In this document: positions 1 through 7,893 of the stretch, piece after piece
Layout of the letters: every line of letters starts with the position of its first letter
How positions within the stretch are numbered: the first letter of the stretch is position 1
Notes under the pieces: model-generated
What the model saw: only the letters and a program-made list of their open reading frames with translations
Databases searched by the model: none
What the model was told of the DNA's origin: nothing
Program-made: the position numbers and the translations under genes
NCBI RefSeq assembly: GCF_041224415.1
Contig: NZ_JBGFFE010000001.1
Coordinates: 248,001 to 312,000, forward strand
Source: Clostridium_B lapidicellarium
Lineage (GTDB): Bacteria > Bacillota > Clostridia > Clostridiales > Clostridiaceae
DNA length: 64,000 nt
Direction of reading: 5' to 3'

Positions 1-136
1 ACATATGTCCGCTGCTGTGAAACTTGAAGTTTGAGATTTCTCCCTTTATAGAACAGTTGGCAAGTATAAAATCACTGTCAAAAGCTTTTTTTATGTATTT
101 GTTAATATCGGATACCGTTAATGTTTTAATATACAT
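1..136 (-). CDS. xseA: Exodeoxyribonuclease VII large subunit XseA, N-terminal fragment (cut by window edge)
   Basis: Only the first 45 codons are inside the window. They read MYIKTLTVSDINKYIK and continue to an FHSSGHM motif, which is the start of the OB-fold DNA-binding domain of XseA (ISNFK followed by SSGH is typical). XseA with XseB degrades single-stranded DNA to oligonucleotides. The gene begins 18 bp after the nusB stop with a GAGAGG ribosome binding site, so it is probably cotranscribed with nusB, the usual clostridial arrangement. The fragment is short, but the motif and the position agree. Confidence 0.85.
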   Translation of the reverse strand, partial: MYIKTLTVSDINKYIKKAFDSDFILANCSIKGEISNFKFHSSGHM

Positions 137-154
137 ATCACATGACCTCTCAAC

Positions 155-616
155 TTATCGATCTTTAATCATATTCCCGAGCACACCATTTATAAAGGAT
201 GCAGATTTATTCGAGGAATATTTTTTAGCCAGTTCTATGGCCTCATTTATAGATACCTTTTCCGGTATACCGTCTTCATACAAAAATTCATAGGTACAAA
301 TCCTTAAAATTGCCACATCCACTTTGGATAATCTATTTAACCTCCATTTTCTCAAATACATTTCAATCTTTTTGTCAATGGTATCTATATTTTTCTCTAT
401 GCCTTCCAGGACCCTCGTTATATATTCTATGTCCATATTTTTTAAATCACCAATTTTTTCTCCATAAAATTCTTCCTCACTGTCATCCGTTAAATTCTTT
501 CCCTTTTCTGTAACATTTTCCTTTAAATTTGTTATGATACCGCCGGATTTCTCTCTATTTATAGTCATCTGAAATAATAATTTCATGGCCAATTCCCTAG
601 ATTTTCTTCTGTTCAT
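155..616 (-). CDS. nusB: Transcription antitermination factor NusB
   Basis: This is a 153-residue all-helical protein that starts MNRRKSRELAMKLLFQM and ends with the NusB signature SINEAIELAKKYSSNKSASFINGVL. NusB binds boxA RNA with NusE (S10) and promotes antitermination on rRNA operons. An acidic, low-conservation insert (about residues 28-60) makes it slightly longer than the 130-140 residues usual for the family. It starts after a GGAGG site, is preceded by its own sigma-A-like promoter, and sits just upstream of xseA. Confidence 0.95.
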   Translation of the reverse strand: MNRRKSRELAMKLLFQMTINREKSGGIITNLKENVTEKGKNLTDDSEEEFYGEKIGDLKNMDIEYITRVLEGIEKNIDTIDKKIEMYLRKWRLNRLSKVDVAILRICTYEFLYEDGIPEKVSINEAIELAKKYSSNKSASFINGVLGNMIKDR

Positions 617-672
617 TTTTTCCTCCTACTTAGATGAAGCTTATAAAAATAATTATTGTCATTTCAGATACA

Positions 673-701
673 ATTATACTTAAACTGATATTCTAGTTCA
701 A
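673..701 (-). promoter_or_regulatory. Sigma-A type promoter of nusB-xseA
   Basis: On the minus strand, a TTGAAC -35 (696-701) is separated by exactly 17 bp from a perfect TATAAT -10 (673-678), about 57 bp before the nusB start. It lies downstream of the asp23 terminator hairpin, so nusB-xseA can be transcribed independently of the spoIIIA operon. Confidence 0.7.
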
Positions 702-716
702 GTTTATTAGGATAAA

Positions 717-748
717 ATAATGCACCCTCTAAATAGAGGGTGCATTAT
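717..748 (-). terminator. Rho-independent terminator after asp23
   Basis: A perfect 14-bp inverted repeat (717-730 and 735-748) with a 4-nt AAAT loop begins 6 bp after the asp23 stop. On the minus strand it ends in a T-rich tract, as expected of an intrinsic terminator. Confidence 0.85.
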
Positions 749-753
749 CCATC

Positions 754-1146
754 TTACTCTTCTACATCATCATTGATTTCTTCTGTTTTTGGGATCATAA
801 CATTTTGAACATGTATATTTATAGCTGAAACATCCAAGCCGGTCATTGATTCAACTGCCCTTTTCACATTTTCTTGAACTTTCACTGCTACATCCGGAAT
901 TCTGACGCCATATTTTACTACTACATATAAATCTATCGCTGCACTATTTTCATTTACATTTACCTTAACACCCTTAGATAAATTTTTTTTACCCGACAGT
1001 ATTTGAGTAATCCCGCCTACGAGGCTGGCGCTCATTCCAACTATTCCATCTATTTCAGTAGTAGCAAGGCCTGCAATTACACCTACAACTTCGTCAGATA
1101 TTTTCACAATACCCATATCTATTTCGTTATTTTTATCTTCTTCCAT
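754..1146 (-). CDS. Asp23/Gls24 family envelope stress protein
   Basis: A 130-residue DUF322 protein. Residues 10-110 carry the family pattern: GIVKISDEVVGVIAGLATTEI, a glycine-rich GMSASLVGG segment, then VVVKYGVRIPDVAVKVQENVKRAVESMTGL and INIHVQNV. Asp23-type proteins are small cytoplasmic proteins linked to cell-envelope homeostasis; the molecular activity is unknown. Position between spoIIIAH and nusB is conserved in clostridia (yqhY in Bacillus). It has its own promoter (1196-1224), an AGGAGG site before the ATG and a strong terminator, so it looks monocistronic. Confidence 0.92.
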   Translation of the reverse strand: MEEDKNNEIDMGIVKISDEVVGVIAGLATTEIDGIVGMSASLVGGITQILSGKKNLSKGVKVNVNENSAAIDLYVVVKYGVRIPDVAVKVQENVKRAVESMTGLDVSAINIHVQNVMIPKTEEINDDVEE

Positions 1147-1195
1147 TGTTGCACCTCCTAGATTTTCACACCATCGAAAGATCCACGTTATATAT

Positions 1196-1224
1196 ATTAT
1201 AGCAAAGGAATATTTTTTTTACAA
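1196..1224 (-). promoter_or_regulatory. Sigma-A type promoter of asp23
   Basis: On the minus strand, TTGTAA (1219-1224), a 17-bp spacer and a perfect TATAAT (1196-1201) lie about 50 bp before the asp23 start. This separates vegetative expression of asp23 from the sporulation-controlled spoIIIA operon upstream. Confidence 0.7.
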
Positions 1225-1256
1225 TTATTTATTTTTATGTAATGCCTCACAGCCCT

Positions 1257-1799
1257 CTAACCCTGTTTTACTTCTATTTCCACATCCTGAATATGGGACA
1301 CACTCATTACCACATCTTTTATTACTCTTGTATCCTTATCTGCCAGTTTATCCTTTCCCTTAACTATTATTCTGGCCTTGTCATTTTCTATAGAGCATAT
1401 GACATCTTCATACCCTTTGCTCTTCAGAATATTTTCTATTTTCATTTCATAGTTTGTATTCATTGCCAGCTCGGTATATTTCTTTTCCGCATCTGCACGG
1501 TTTTCCTTGGATGCATTGGCATCATCTATAAGACTTTTCAAAGTTTGGAGAGTCTCAGCATTTTTCTGATCCCTGGTAAGTTTCGTTTCTTCAAAAAATT
1601 GGGACTTAGATTGAGTCTGAGATGTCTTCTTGGTCTCATTGTTATTGTTGTTAAGAGATATTGTACTCTTGCCGCTACCATTATCAACTCCATTTACATA
1701 ATTTATGGGACTATTTAATTTTGTGGCAACAACCCCCACGCAGATAATAAGTGCCAAAAGAGTTACAATAATAACAGCTTGCTTTTTATTCATTTTCAA
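1257..1799 (-). CDS. spoIIIAH: Stage III sporulation protein AH
   Basis: The 180-residue protein has one N-terminal membrane helix (about residues 6-26), a Ser/Asn/Thr/Gln-rich linker, and a C-terminal YscJ/FliF-like ring-building domain (about 75-178, containing RADAEKKYTELA and VKGKDKLADKDTRVIKDVV). In Bacillus the extracellular domain of SpoIIIAH meets forespore SpoIIQ across the engulfment membranes to form the feeding channel. It is the last gene of the eight-gene spoIIIA operon here and is followed by asp23. Confidence 0.92.
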   Translation of the reverse strand: MKMNKKQAVIIVTLLALIICVGVVATKLNSPINYVNGVDNGSGKSTISLNNNNNETKKTSQTQSKSQFFEETKLTRDQKNAETLQTLKSLIDDANASKENRADAEKKYTELAMNTNYEMKIENILKSKGYEDVICSIENDKARIIVKGKDKLADKDTRVIKDVVMSVSHIQDVEIEVKQG

Positions 1800-1853
1800 T
1801 CCCCCCTAATCTACCTTCTAAAAAAATTATATGCACGAAGGTATATTTATATA

Positions 1854-2513
1854 CTATTTTTTCATTGGATACACATTTACCTTATCCCCTGATATTCCAA
1901 ACAGGTCAGTTACAGCTTTGGATATTCTGAGTTCAGTTACCTTGTTCTCTGCTCCTTCGGCTACAACACATACTCCAAGCACTTTTGGATTATAAGTTTT
2001 CAATATAAGCGGCTCCGACTTACTGCCATCACTTGTAGTAACCACTGTGCTTCCGTTGTTTTTCTGAGTTGTATTCCTTGTTCCCCCTGCATTGTCTTTT
2101 TCCTGCGTAGTATTGGTTGAATCGTTTATATTGACTGCCGGCACATGTTCCTCTCCACTTTCGAAACTTATCATAACTTCTACCTTCCCCACTCCATCTA
2201 TCTGTTCCAATGTACTTTTTAAGTTTTCCTGTATGGACTTTTCATAATCATCAGAACTATTTTGAGAAGTTTCACCCTGGGTTTTAACCTGTTTATCCTC
2301 ACTGTTTTTTCCACTGCTGCTGCCCGCTGCAGTATTACTACTGGTACTATTGCCTGAAGTATCTTTGCTGTAATCACTAAAAAGGCTTACAAAAGAAACT
2401 ATAAGCACCCCAACTAAAAACACTATTGCCAAATTTACAATATTCTTTTTGTCATTATGATTTTTGTGATTGTTATCTTTGGTAATTTTGTTTAACCAAT
2501 TTTTAAAATTCAT
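1854..2513 (-). CDS. spoIIIAG: Stage III sporulation protein AG
   Basis: A single-pass membrane protein (helix about residues 23-43) with a long low-complexity Ser/Asn/Gln linker and a C-terminal ring-building domain (DGVGKVEVMISFESGEE, then PLILKTYNPKVLGVCVVAEGAENKVTELRISKAV). SpoIIIAG homologues form large rings in the mother-cell membrane. I take the ATG at 2513 because GGGGGG lies 7 nt upstream; a GTG at 2528 overlapping the spoIIIAF stop would add five residues but lacks a spaced ribosome binding site. Confidence 0.92.
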   Translation of the reverse strand: MNFKNWLNKITKDNNHKNHNDKKNIVNLAIVFLVGVLIVSFVSLFSDYSKDTSGNSTSSNTAAGSSSGKNSEDKQVKTQGETSQNSSDDYEKSIQENLKSTLEQIDGVGKVEVMISFESGEEHVPAVNINDSTNTTQEKDNAGGTRNTTQKNNGSTVVTTSDGSKSEPLILKTYNPKVLGVCVVAEGAENKVTELRISKAVTDLFGISGDKVNVYPMKK

Positions 2514-2527
2514 AGATTTACCCCCCA

Positions 2528-3124
2528 CTAAGAATTTACATGTACAATATCTTTAGATACATTTAATTCTTGGCTTAAATAAGTTTTTATCTTCAATGCC
2601 TCCTCAGTATTTTCAGAGCTTGGATTATCCACGGATGCGGTTTCACCGCTTACGTCAACCTTTTTTACCTTTTCCACATTCCCCTCTTTAATTTTTACAT
2701 CTACGCTTTTTATATATACCACATTATTTTCCCCATCGTACCCGGCTCCAACCTTAACCTCATAATTTCCATCGGGATATTTTTCCTTGAGGTTTTTCTC
2801 ACAGCTGCTCTGTAAATTTACCTCAAAAGTTTTTAAAGTATCCGATATACCTTTTTGCTTATATTCATCAAACTCACTGGAAGATTTTTTGCTGCCAAGC
2901 TCCTTGTCAAATTCCTCTATGGTTTTTTCAGTATAGTTATTTATGTTAAAATCCCTATTGAATACTTTTATGATAGGATTTATAAACACCGTAATCAGAA
3001 TCAGCCCCAGTACAAATTTACAATATTTCTTCATGCTGTTATCCGGGAGAATCATCTCCACTGCAATTATAAAAAATACGGCAGTGCATACACTGATAAG
3101 CCACTCTCTCAAAGATTGAATCAT
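2528..3124 (-). CDS. spoIIIAF: Stage III sporulation protein AF
   Basis: A 198-residue protein with two N-terminal membrane helices (about 6-26 and 33-52) separated by a short loop containing PDNSMKKYCKFVLGL, which is highly typical of SpoIIIAF, followed by a soluble ring-building domain. It belongs to the mother-cell SpoIIIA complex. It sits between spoIIIAE and spoIIIAG with tight spacing, consistent with one transcript. Confidence 0.92.
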   Translation of the reverse strand: MIQSLREWLISVCTAVFFIIAVEMILPDNSMKKYCKFVLGLILITVFINPIIKVFNRDFNINNYTEKTIEEFDKELGSKKSSSEFDEYKQKGISDTLKTFEVNLQSSCEKNLKEKYPDGNYEVKVGAGYDGENNVVYIKSVDVKIKEGNVEKVKKVDVSGETASVDNPSSENTEEALKIKTYLSQELNVSKDIVHVNS

Positions 3125-3140
3125 GTAATCCCACCTTCTT

Positions 3141-4340
3141 TCACACCATAACTTTTCCTGCCGAGGCCAGCATGGCTATCATTATAAAAAACATTACAGA
3201 TACACATATCAAGCAGGCCATTATAAGGACGAGAGAATCTCCTGCGGAATTTATACAATTGACCAATCTTCCATCGCTTATAGGTTCTATGAGAGCTGCA
3301 GTAAGCTTATACAGGACTATCATGATGATCAATTTGATTATGGGAAAAATCAATATCATAATGATTATAAGAAGCCCCAGACTGCTCAGTGCATTTTTTA
3401 ACAAAAAGGAATATCCAGCTACAGTGGCCACTGCATCCGAGAGGCTTTTCCCGACTACCGGTACAAAATTATCCACTGCAAATTTAGCAGTCTTTGCAGT
3501 AACTTCATCAATACTCTTAGAAGTTATACCTCTCACGGTCATAATGCCTACAAATGCAGTCATTATAATTCCCTGGGCCCACAGTGCACATTGGTTTAAA
3601 AGCTTAGTAAGTTTATCTATCTTGTATTCTGAAGATAGGTTATTTACAAATTGAAGTACAAAAGACATGGATATTACCGGTATTATAATATTTGTGAACA
3701 AATTTGTACTTATAGTTATAGCACCTATTATAACTGGATCCATGATAGACGCTTCCACGAAGCCTCCTGCAGATGCTATCAAAGTTACAAGCACCGGTAT
3801 GAGAGCCGTCATAAAATCCGACATTTCCTTTATGGCGGATCTTGCAACATCCACCCCTATATAAAAACTCTTTGCCATTATTATTATAATAAGTGAATAA
3901 CAGGCAAAGTATGCTATATTGGATAACCCCTCACTGCTAAAGGCTCTCTGTAAATTTGTGAGCAGTGCACAAATAAGGGCTATTACTATCAAGAGTACCA
4001 AAAGCTTTATACAAGCTATCACTTCCCTGAAGCCATAGGATACCAATAAATTCATGATTTTTTTAAAAGATATTTTTCCATCTCCGCTTTTTATAAAATT
4101 CTTCACATAATCTTTTGCATCCAGATCTTTCAAAACTTCATTTTTCGTCTTCATGTTGGATATATAATTATAAAAATTTTCAATTTGCTGTTCCTGGGCT
4201 TTATTTTCCGATGTATTTTCAAGCTGGGTACTATTTTGTGTATTCACATCTATCTTATTGGTGTCAAAAGCTTGTACATTAAAGTCTATTATTAGACTAA
4301 AAGATAAAATTAAAAGTAAACTCACTATAACATTTTTCAT
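3141..4340 (-). CDS. spoIIIAE: Stage III sporulation protein AE
   Basis: A 399-residue polytopic membrane protein with a cleavable-looking N-terminal signal segment ending near VQAF (residue 25), a hydrophilic stretch to about residue 100, then seven or eight membrane segments. Motifs typical of the family include FMTALIPVLVTLIASAGG and FAVDNFVPVVGKSLSDAV. It is the multi-spanning subunit of the SpoIIIA channel. It starts 8 bp after the spoIIIAD stop. Confidence 0.94.
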   Translation of the reverse strand: MKNVIVSLLLILSFSLIIDFNVQAFDTNKIDVNTQNSTQLENTSENKAQEQQIENFYNYISNMKTKNEVLKDLDAKDYVKNFIKSGDGKISFKKIMNLLVSYGFREVIACIKLLVLLIVIALICALLTNLQRAFSSEGLSNIAYFACYSLIIIIMAKSFYIGVDVARSAIKEMSDFMTALIPVLVTLIASAGGFVEASIMDPVIIGAITISTNLFTNIIIPVISMSFVLQFVNNLSSEYKIDKLTKLLNQCALWAQGIIMTAFVGIMTVRGITSKSIDEVTAKTAKFAVDNFVPVVGKSLSDAVATVAGYSFLLKNALSSLGLLIIIMILIFPIIKLIIMIVLYKLTAALIEPISDGRLVNCINSAGDSLVLIMACLICVSVMFFIMIAMLASAGKVMV

Positions 4341-4348
4341 ATTAACAC

Positions 4349-4732
4349 CTACATAATTTTTAAAATTGACTGTAACACAGCCATAAGTATAGGAATTGCA
4401 AGTACTAAAATTAAAATTTTACCTGCAAATTCAACTTTTGCTCCTAAATTTCCCTGCCCTGCATCTTTACATATTTCACTGCAAAAGGAAGCCAGATATG
4501 CAATGGCAAGTATTTTAAACACAGTAGTTAAATAAACAAAATCTATATTTGCCTTAACTGCCAGCTGTTCAATAAACTGAAGTATGGCCGTTATCTTTGT
4601 TATCATGAACAAGAATATGATAACTCCAGCAGCTATACTTATATATACTGCTATGTCATCTCTCTTTCCCTTAAACAGTAAAGTTATAAACAGCGCAATG
4701 AAGGCAAAAGCTGCTATCTTAATTATTTCCAT
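4349..4732 (-). CDS. spoIIIAD: Stage III sporulation protein AD
   Basis: A 127-residue protein with three or four hydrophobic helices and the conserved segment YLTTVFKILAIAYLASFCSEICKDAGQGNLGAKVE in two parts (about residues 67-102), which identifies SpoIIIAD. It is related to SpoIIIAC and to small export-gate proteins. It lies 9 bp from spoIIIAC and 8 bp from spoIIIAE. Confidence 0.94.
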   Translation of the reverse strand: MEIIKIAAFAFIALFITLLFKGKRDDIAVYISIAAGVIIFLFMITKITAILQFIEQLAVKANIDFVYLTTVFKILAIAYLASFCSEICKDAGQGNLGAKVEFAGKILILVLAIPILMAVLQSILKIM

Positions 4733-4741
4733 AGTTTTCTC

Positions 4742-4939
4742 CTAAAGCTGAAACATGGTTCTAACGGTATTAAACAGCCTGCTTACTAAATTTATTACCA
4801 TCATCAGTACAATTAAAATTCCCGTAAGGTTTGTAAGCACTGCATAATCACCTTTGCCGCTGGCTTCCAGCACTTTGTTTATAAGTATGACAATTATTCC
4901 AACCCCGGCTATTTTAAAAATTAAACTTATGTCCATCAT
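4742..4939 (-). CDS. spoIIIAC: Stage III sporulation protein AC
   Basis: A small two-helix membrane protein of 65 residues (MMDISLIFKIAGVGIIVILI, then a second helix after TNLTGILIVLMM), matching the usual SpoIIIAC length. I place the start at 4939 because GAGGGGAG lies about 8 nt upstream; an in-frame ATG at 4957 overlaps that site and would give an unusual hydrophilic leader. It is a membrane subunit of the SpoIIIA channel. Confidence 0.92.
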   Translation of the reverse strand: MMDISLIFKIAGVGIIVILINKVLEASGKGDYAVLTNLTGILIVLMMVINLVSRLFNTVRTMFQL

Positions 4940-4996
4940 TTGATTTTCTCCCCTCATTTCTCCGTGGAATTTATTTAAACACGCACATATTACAAT

Positions 4997-5515
4997 CTAG
5001 ACTGAGATTATAACTATTACAGCCCCCAGTGAAAATCCAAGACACCTGTACATCTTCAAATTCTTGTCTACTGCAATTTTTGAAACTTCAATCTGATTTT
5101 TTATATTGTGCAGGGTCAGCAAAAACATGCTTTTCTGCCCTTCTATATCTGATTCTCCAAGAGTTTTCGATAAATCCAATACTGCAGCTATATCTTCATC
5201 TTTTAGACTCAGACTTTCTCTTTTACACTCAAATGCACATTTAAAAGCCTCATAAACATTGTCAACGGAATTGTCATGGAGCATAGATGATATATCCTCA
5301 AAAACACTTTTAACCGGATCAGTGCTTTTTGATGCCGTGTTTAAAATAGCTGCTGGAAGTGGGGTATGTGTATACATGATTTCATTTTGAAGCTGGTTAA
5401 TGCACCTTTGTATCTCCATTAATTGTTTAACTCTTTTTTTAAAACCTTCTCCATAAATAAATCCCATCCCGGTGGAGGCAAATATTATCATAATACATCC
5501 CAAAACCTTCAGCAT
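4997..5515 (-). CDS. spoIIIAB: Stage III sporulation protein AB
   Basis: A 172-residue protein with hydrophobic helices at both ends (about residues 3-22 and 155-171) and a helical middle with the hallmark RVKQLMEIQRCINQLQNEIMYTHTPLPAA. The fold resembles GspF/T2SS-F-like helical proteins and it is thought to partner the SpoIIIAA ATPase. The stop lies 40 bp before spoIIIAC and the start only 1 bp after the spoIIIAA stop, indicating translational coupling. Confidence 0.93.
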   Translation of the reverse strand: MLKVLGCIMIIFASTGMGFIYGEGFKKRVKQLMEIQRCINQLQNEIMYTHTPLPAAILNTASKSTDPVKSVFEDISSMLHDNSVDNVYEAFKCAFECKRESLSLKDEDIAAVLDLSKTLGESDIEGQKSMFLLTLHNIKNQIEVSKIAVDKNLKMYRCLGFSLGAVIVIISV

Positions 5516-5516
5516 T

Positions 5517-6443
5517 TCATCCCCTCCATATTACAGAATTGTTTGTAAAATCATATACATATTCTACTGTTCCAGACCCCTTTCTACTGCTGAGCACTAT
5601 GGCTCTCTTGAATATCTTATTTTCCACTATCTCCTTGAAAACCGGTCTTGCATATAAATCCTCTATGCCATAGCCATGGATAGTCACTATCAGGCTTATT
5701 CCCGAATTCAACGCCGTCAATATACTTTCCACATCTTTATAAGTTCCAATTTCATCACAAGCTATAACATCAGGCGACATACTCCTTATAGCCATGATCA
5801 TGCCCTGGCTTTTAGGGCACCCGTCCAGTACATCAGTTCTAATTCCCAGATTCATCTGGGGTATACCGTTGAAACATGCGCCTATTTCACTTCTTTCATC
5901 TATCACACATATTTTCTTGCCCGTAAGACCTATACTCCTCATACCACCTGATATATTTCTTACAATATCCCTTATAAGAGTTGTTTTTCCGCTTTTAGGG
6001 GGCGATATTATTATGGTATTTATTACCTCGTTTTCCTTAACCAAAAATTTCATAATGGGATCAGAACAATTAATAATTTCCCTGCATATCCTGATATTTA
6101 TAGATGCTATATCCTTTATGGTTTTAATTTCGCCCTTTTCAATAATGCATCTTCCACATATTCCTACTCTGTGACCGCCTTTGATAGTGATATACCCCTG
6201 TTTGATCTCTTCTTCAAAGGCATATATGGAATAGTTGCTCATTCTCTGAATTATCACTTTAAGATCTTCTATCCTCGGTATATATCCACATATTATTTCC
6301 TTCAGGCCCAGCTGGAGTATCAATGACCTGTTGACCCTTATCCTTATTTCCTGCAAATAAGGTGATTTTATCAAATCTCCAATGGCAGTTTTCAAATTTT
6401 CAGGCAAAATATTTAAAATTTCTTTAGTATATATCTCTCTCAT
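5517..6443 (-). CDS. spoIIIAA: Stage III sporulation protein AA, AAA+ ATPase
   Basis: A 308-residue secretion-type ATPase (GspE/VirB11-like). Walker A is SPPKSGKTTLIRDI, the Walker B region is PDVIACDEIGT, and the arginine-rich motif ICVIDERSEIGACFNGIPQ is specific to SpoIIIAA. It energises the SpoIIIA apparatus in the mother cell. First gene of the operon; the ribosome binding site AAGGAAGGAG almost abuts the ATG. I could not recognise a convincing sigma-E promoter in the 120 bp upstream. Confidence 0.95.
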   Translation of the reverse strand: MREIYTKEILNILPENLKTAIGDLIKSPYLQEIRIRVNRSLILQLGLKEIICGYIPRIEDLKVIIQRMSNYSIYAFEEEIKQGYITIKGGHRVGICGRCIIEKGEIKTIKDIASINIRICREIINCSDPIMKFLVKENEVINTIIISPPKSGKTTLIRDIVRNISGGMRSIGLTGKKICVIDERSEIGACFNGIPQMNLGIRTDVLDGCPKSQGMIMAIRSMSPDVIACDEIGTYKDVESILTALNSGISLIVTIHGYGIEDLYARPVFKEIVENKIFKRAIVLSSRKGSGTVEYVYDFTNNSVIWRG

Positions 6444-6515
6444 CTCCTTCCTTTATATTAATTCCTATTTCTATTTCCAAAAAATTATTCCATATAAATA
6501 AAAATAAAATAAAAA

Positions 6516-6546
6516 ATCCTGTTAAGTTTATAAACCTTAACAGGAT
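6516..6546 (-). terminator. Terminator between the CD1247-like gene and spoIIIAA
   Basis: An 11-bp perfect stem (6516-6526 with 6536-6546), extendable past a one-base bulge, begins 18 bp after the stop at 6564. On the minus strand it is followed by a run of six Ts and further T-rich sequence. It insulates the sporulation operon from readthrough of efp. Confidence 0.85.
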
Positions 6547-6563
6547 CACTTCATCTACACAAT

Positions 6564-6971
6564 TTATTTTTTATTGTCTCCGCCGGCGTCAGTATCGCCA
6601 ATTGATATATTCGTATGACAATTAGGACAGGTTACATTTTCCCTTTGTCCCAGCATATCTTTGTCTACATACACAATATCATTGCAATTAGGACACCTGA
6701 TTTCTTCAAAACTCTCGTCTATATCTCCTCTATATGCTTCATAATCTTCGTCATAAAGATCATTTTGTAAATACGCTAAGTTTTCATCTATGGCATCCAT
6801 ATAGTCCTCTGTATATTTTTGAGCCTCAGACATATTTTCCATTTCCTCTGCCATACTCTCAAGCACATCCAAAATTTTCAAAAAAATTTTTCCCTCATTC
6901 GTACTTTCATCAATTTTCAATCCATCTATCAGCCCGCTGATATAAGATACTTTAGATCTAATGGATTCCAT
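6564..6971 (-). CDS. CD1247-like N-terminal domain protein with C-terminal zinc ribbon
   Basis: A 135-residue acidic protein. Residues 1-80 form a helical, coiled-coil-like region (VSYISGLIDGLKID, then EMENMSEAQKYTEDYMDAIDENLAYLQ) characteristic of the clostridial family named after C. difficile CD1247. Residues 92-125 contain two CPNC motifs 25 residues apart, a likely four-cysteine zinc ribbon. Function is unknown. The position between efp and spoIIIAA is conserved in many clostridia. Confidence 0.85.
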   Translation of the reverse strand: MESIRSKVSYISGLIDGLKIDESTNEGKIFLKILDVLESMAEEMENMSEAQKYTEDYMDAIDENLAYLQNDLYDEDYEAYRGDIDESFEEIRCPNCNDIVYVDKDMLGQRENVTCPNCHTNISIGDTDAGGDNKK

Positions 6972-7011
6972 AACATCACTTCCTAAAATATTATTTACTT
7001 TTTATTATTTA

Positions 7012-7569
7012 CTAAACTCTCTCCATGTATTCTCCGGTTCTCGTATCAATTCTTATTGTTTCACCTTCATTTACAAATATAGGAACCGATACAACCGCAC
7101 CTGTCTCCACAGTAGCTGGCTTTAAAACGTTAGTAGCGGTATTTCCTTTTACTCCCGGTTCAGCGTGGGTTACTTTCAATTCTACAAAATTTGGCGGTTC
7201 TACGGAAAAAGCCTCTCCCTTATAGAATTTTATTATAGCAAACATATTTTCCTTTAGAAATTTTATAGCATCCTGCACTTTCTCGTACTCCAGCGGAATT
7301 TGCTCAAAAGTTTCCTGATCCATGAAATAATATAACTGGCCATCTGTATATAAATACTGCATTTCTTTTCTCTCTATAACTGCTTCCTGCAATTTTGCAG
7401 TAGGATTAAAAGTAGTTTCAGTAACTGCTCCTGTAATAACATTTCTCAATTTTGTCCTTACAAATGCCGCTCCCTTACCTGGTTTTACATGGAGGAAATC
7501 CACTACTGTATATACTTGTCCATCTTGCTCAAAAGTAGTTCCTTTTCTTAAATCTCCTGCTGATATCAT
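7012..7569 (-). CDS. efp: Translation elongation factor P
   Basis: A 185-residue protein of standard length with three beta-barrel domains: a KOW-like domain I with the loop HVKPGKGAAFVRT, domain II around YLYTDGQLYYFMD, and OB domain III ending VNEGETIRIDTRTGEYMER. EF-P relieves ribosome stalling at polyproline. The loop tip is Lys32, the position that carries 5-aminopentanol in Bacillus EF-P. The upstream site is weak (GCACGAGAA). A long leader of about 270 nt precedes the ATG. Confidence 0.97.
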   Translation of the reverse strand: MISAGDLRKGTTFEQDGQVYTVVDFLHVKPGKGAAFVRTKLRNVITGAVTETTFNPTAKLQEAVIERKEMQYLYTDGQLYYFMDQETFEQIPLEYEKVQDAIKFLKENMFAIIKFYKGEAFSVEPPNFVELKVTHAEPGVKGNTATNVLKPATVETGAVVSVPIFVNEGETIRIDTRTGEYMERV

Positions 7570-7893
7570 TTTCTCGTGCTACCGTTATATAAGCTCACAT
7601 TCAATTTAAGCTTATTTTCCCCTTCATAGTGTCCGAAATCTAGCTGCTGTGAGCTATATTCACGTTGGGTCTCACACTCCAAGGACGTAAATTCGGATGT
7701 AAAATCCACCCTACAACTTCAATTACCATAAAATTAAGCATTGAAACAACGGTTTTTTTAACCCCTTTCTCATTCTTATTCGACCCATTATGATTTTAAC
7801 TTAGTTCCCTTTACAAAGAGCTATCCATTATCCATTTAACATTATATCATTAAACACCCTTCAACCATAACAATATTATCAATATTCTTTGAC
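7570..7893 (-). promoter_or_regulatory. Non-coding efp upstream region with candidate promoter and structured leader
   Basis: This 324-bp gene-free stretch contains a candidate extended -10 promoter on the minus strand (TG-n-TATAAT, -10 at 7841-7846) and then about 270 nt of leader before efp. The leader can form several hairpins, for example 7589-7613 (9-bp stem just before the ribosome binding site) and a GGAT/ATCC stem near 7697-7709. The first pairs right next to the start region and could influence ribosome access. I do not recognise any known riboswitch class and see no U-rich terminator inside the leader. Confidence 0.4.

Noticed and set aside
1242..1718. A 158-codon plus-strand open frame opposite spoIIIAH
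   Set aside because: It is antisense to a well-supported gene; its Phe/Tyr/Cys/Ile-rich product is what AT-rich antisense DNA gives by chance.
6444..6515. Sigma-E promoter for the spoIIIA operon
   Set aside because: Expected from biology, but no convincing CATA-type -10 with a matching -35 can be read in this short, AT-rich segment.
7570..7893. T-box riboswitch in the efp leader
   Set aside because: GGTAGCACG near the start vaguely recalls the T-box core, but the full TGGNACCGCG motif, the specifier stem and a U-rich terminator are missing, and efp is not a T-box target.
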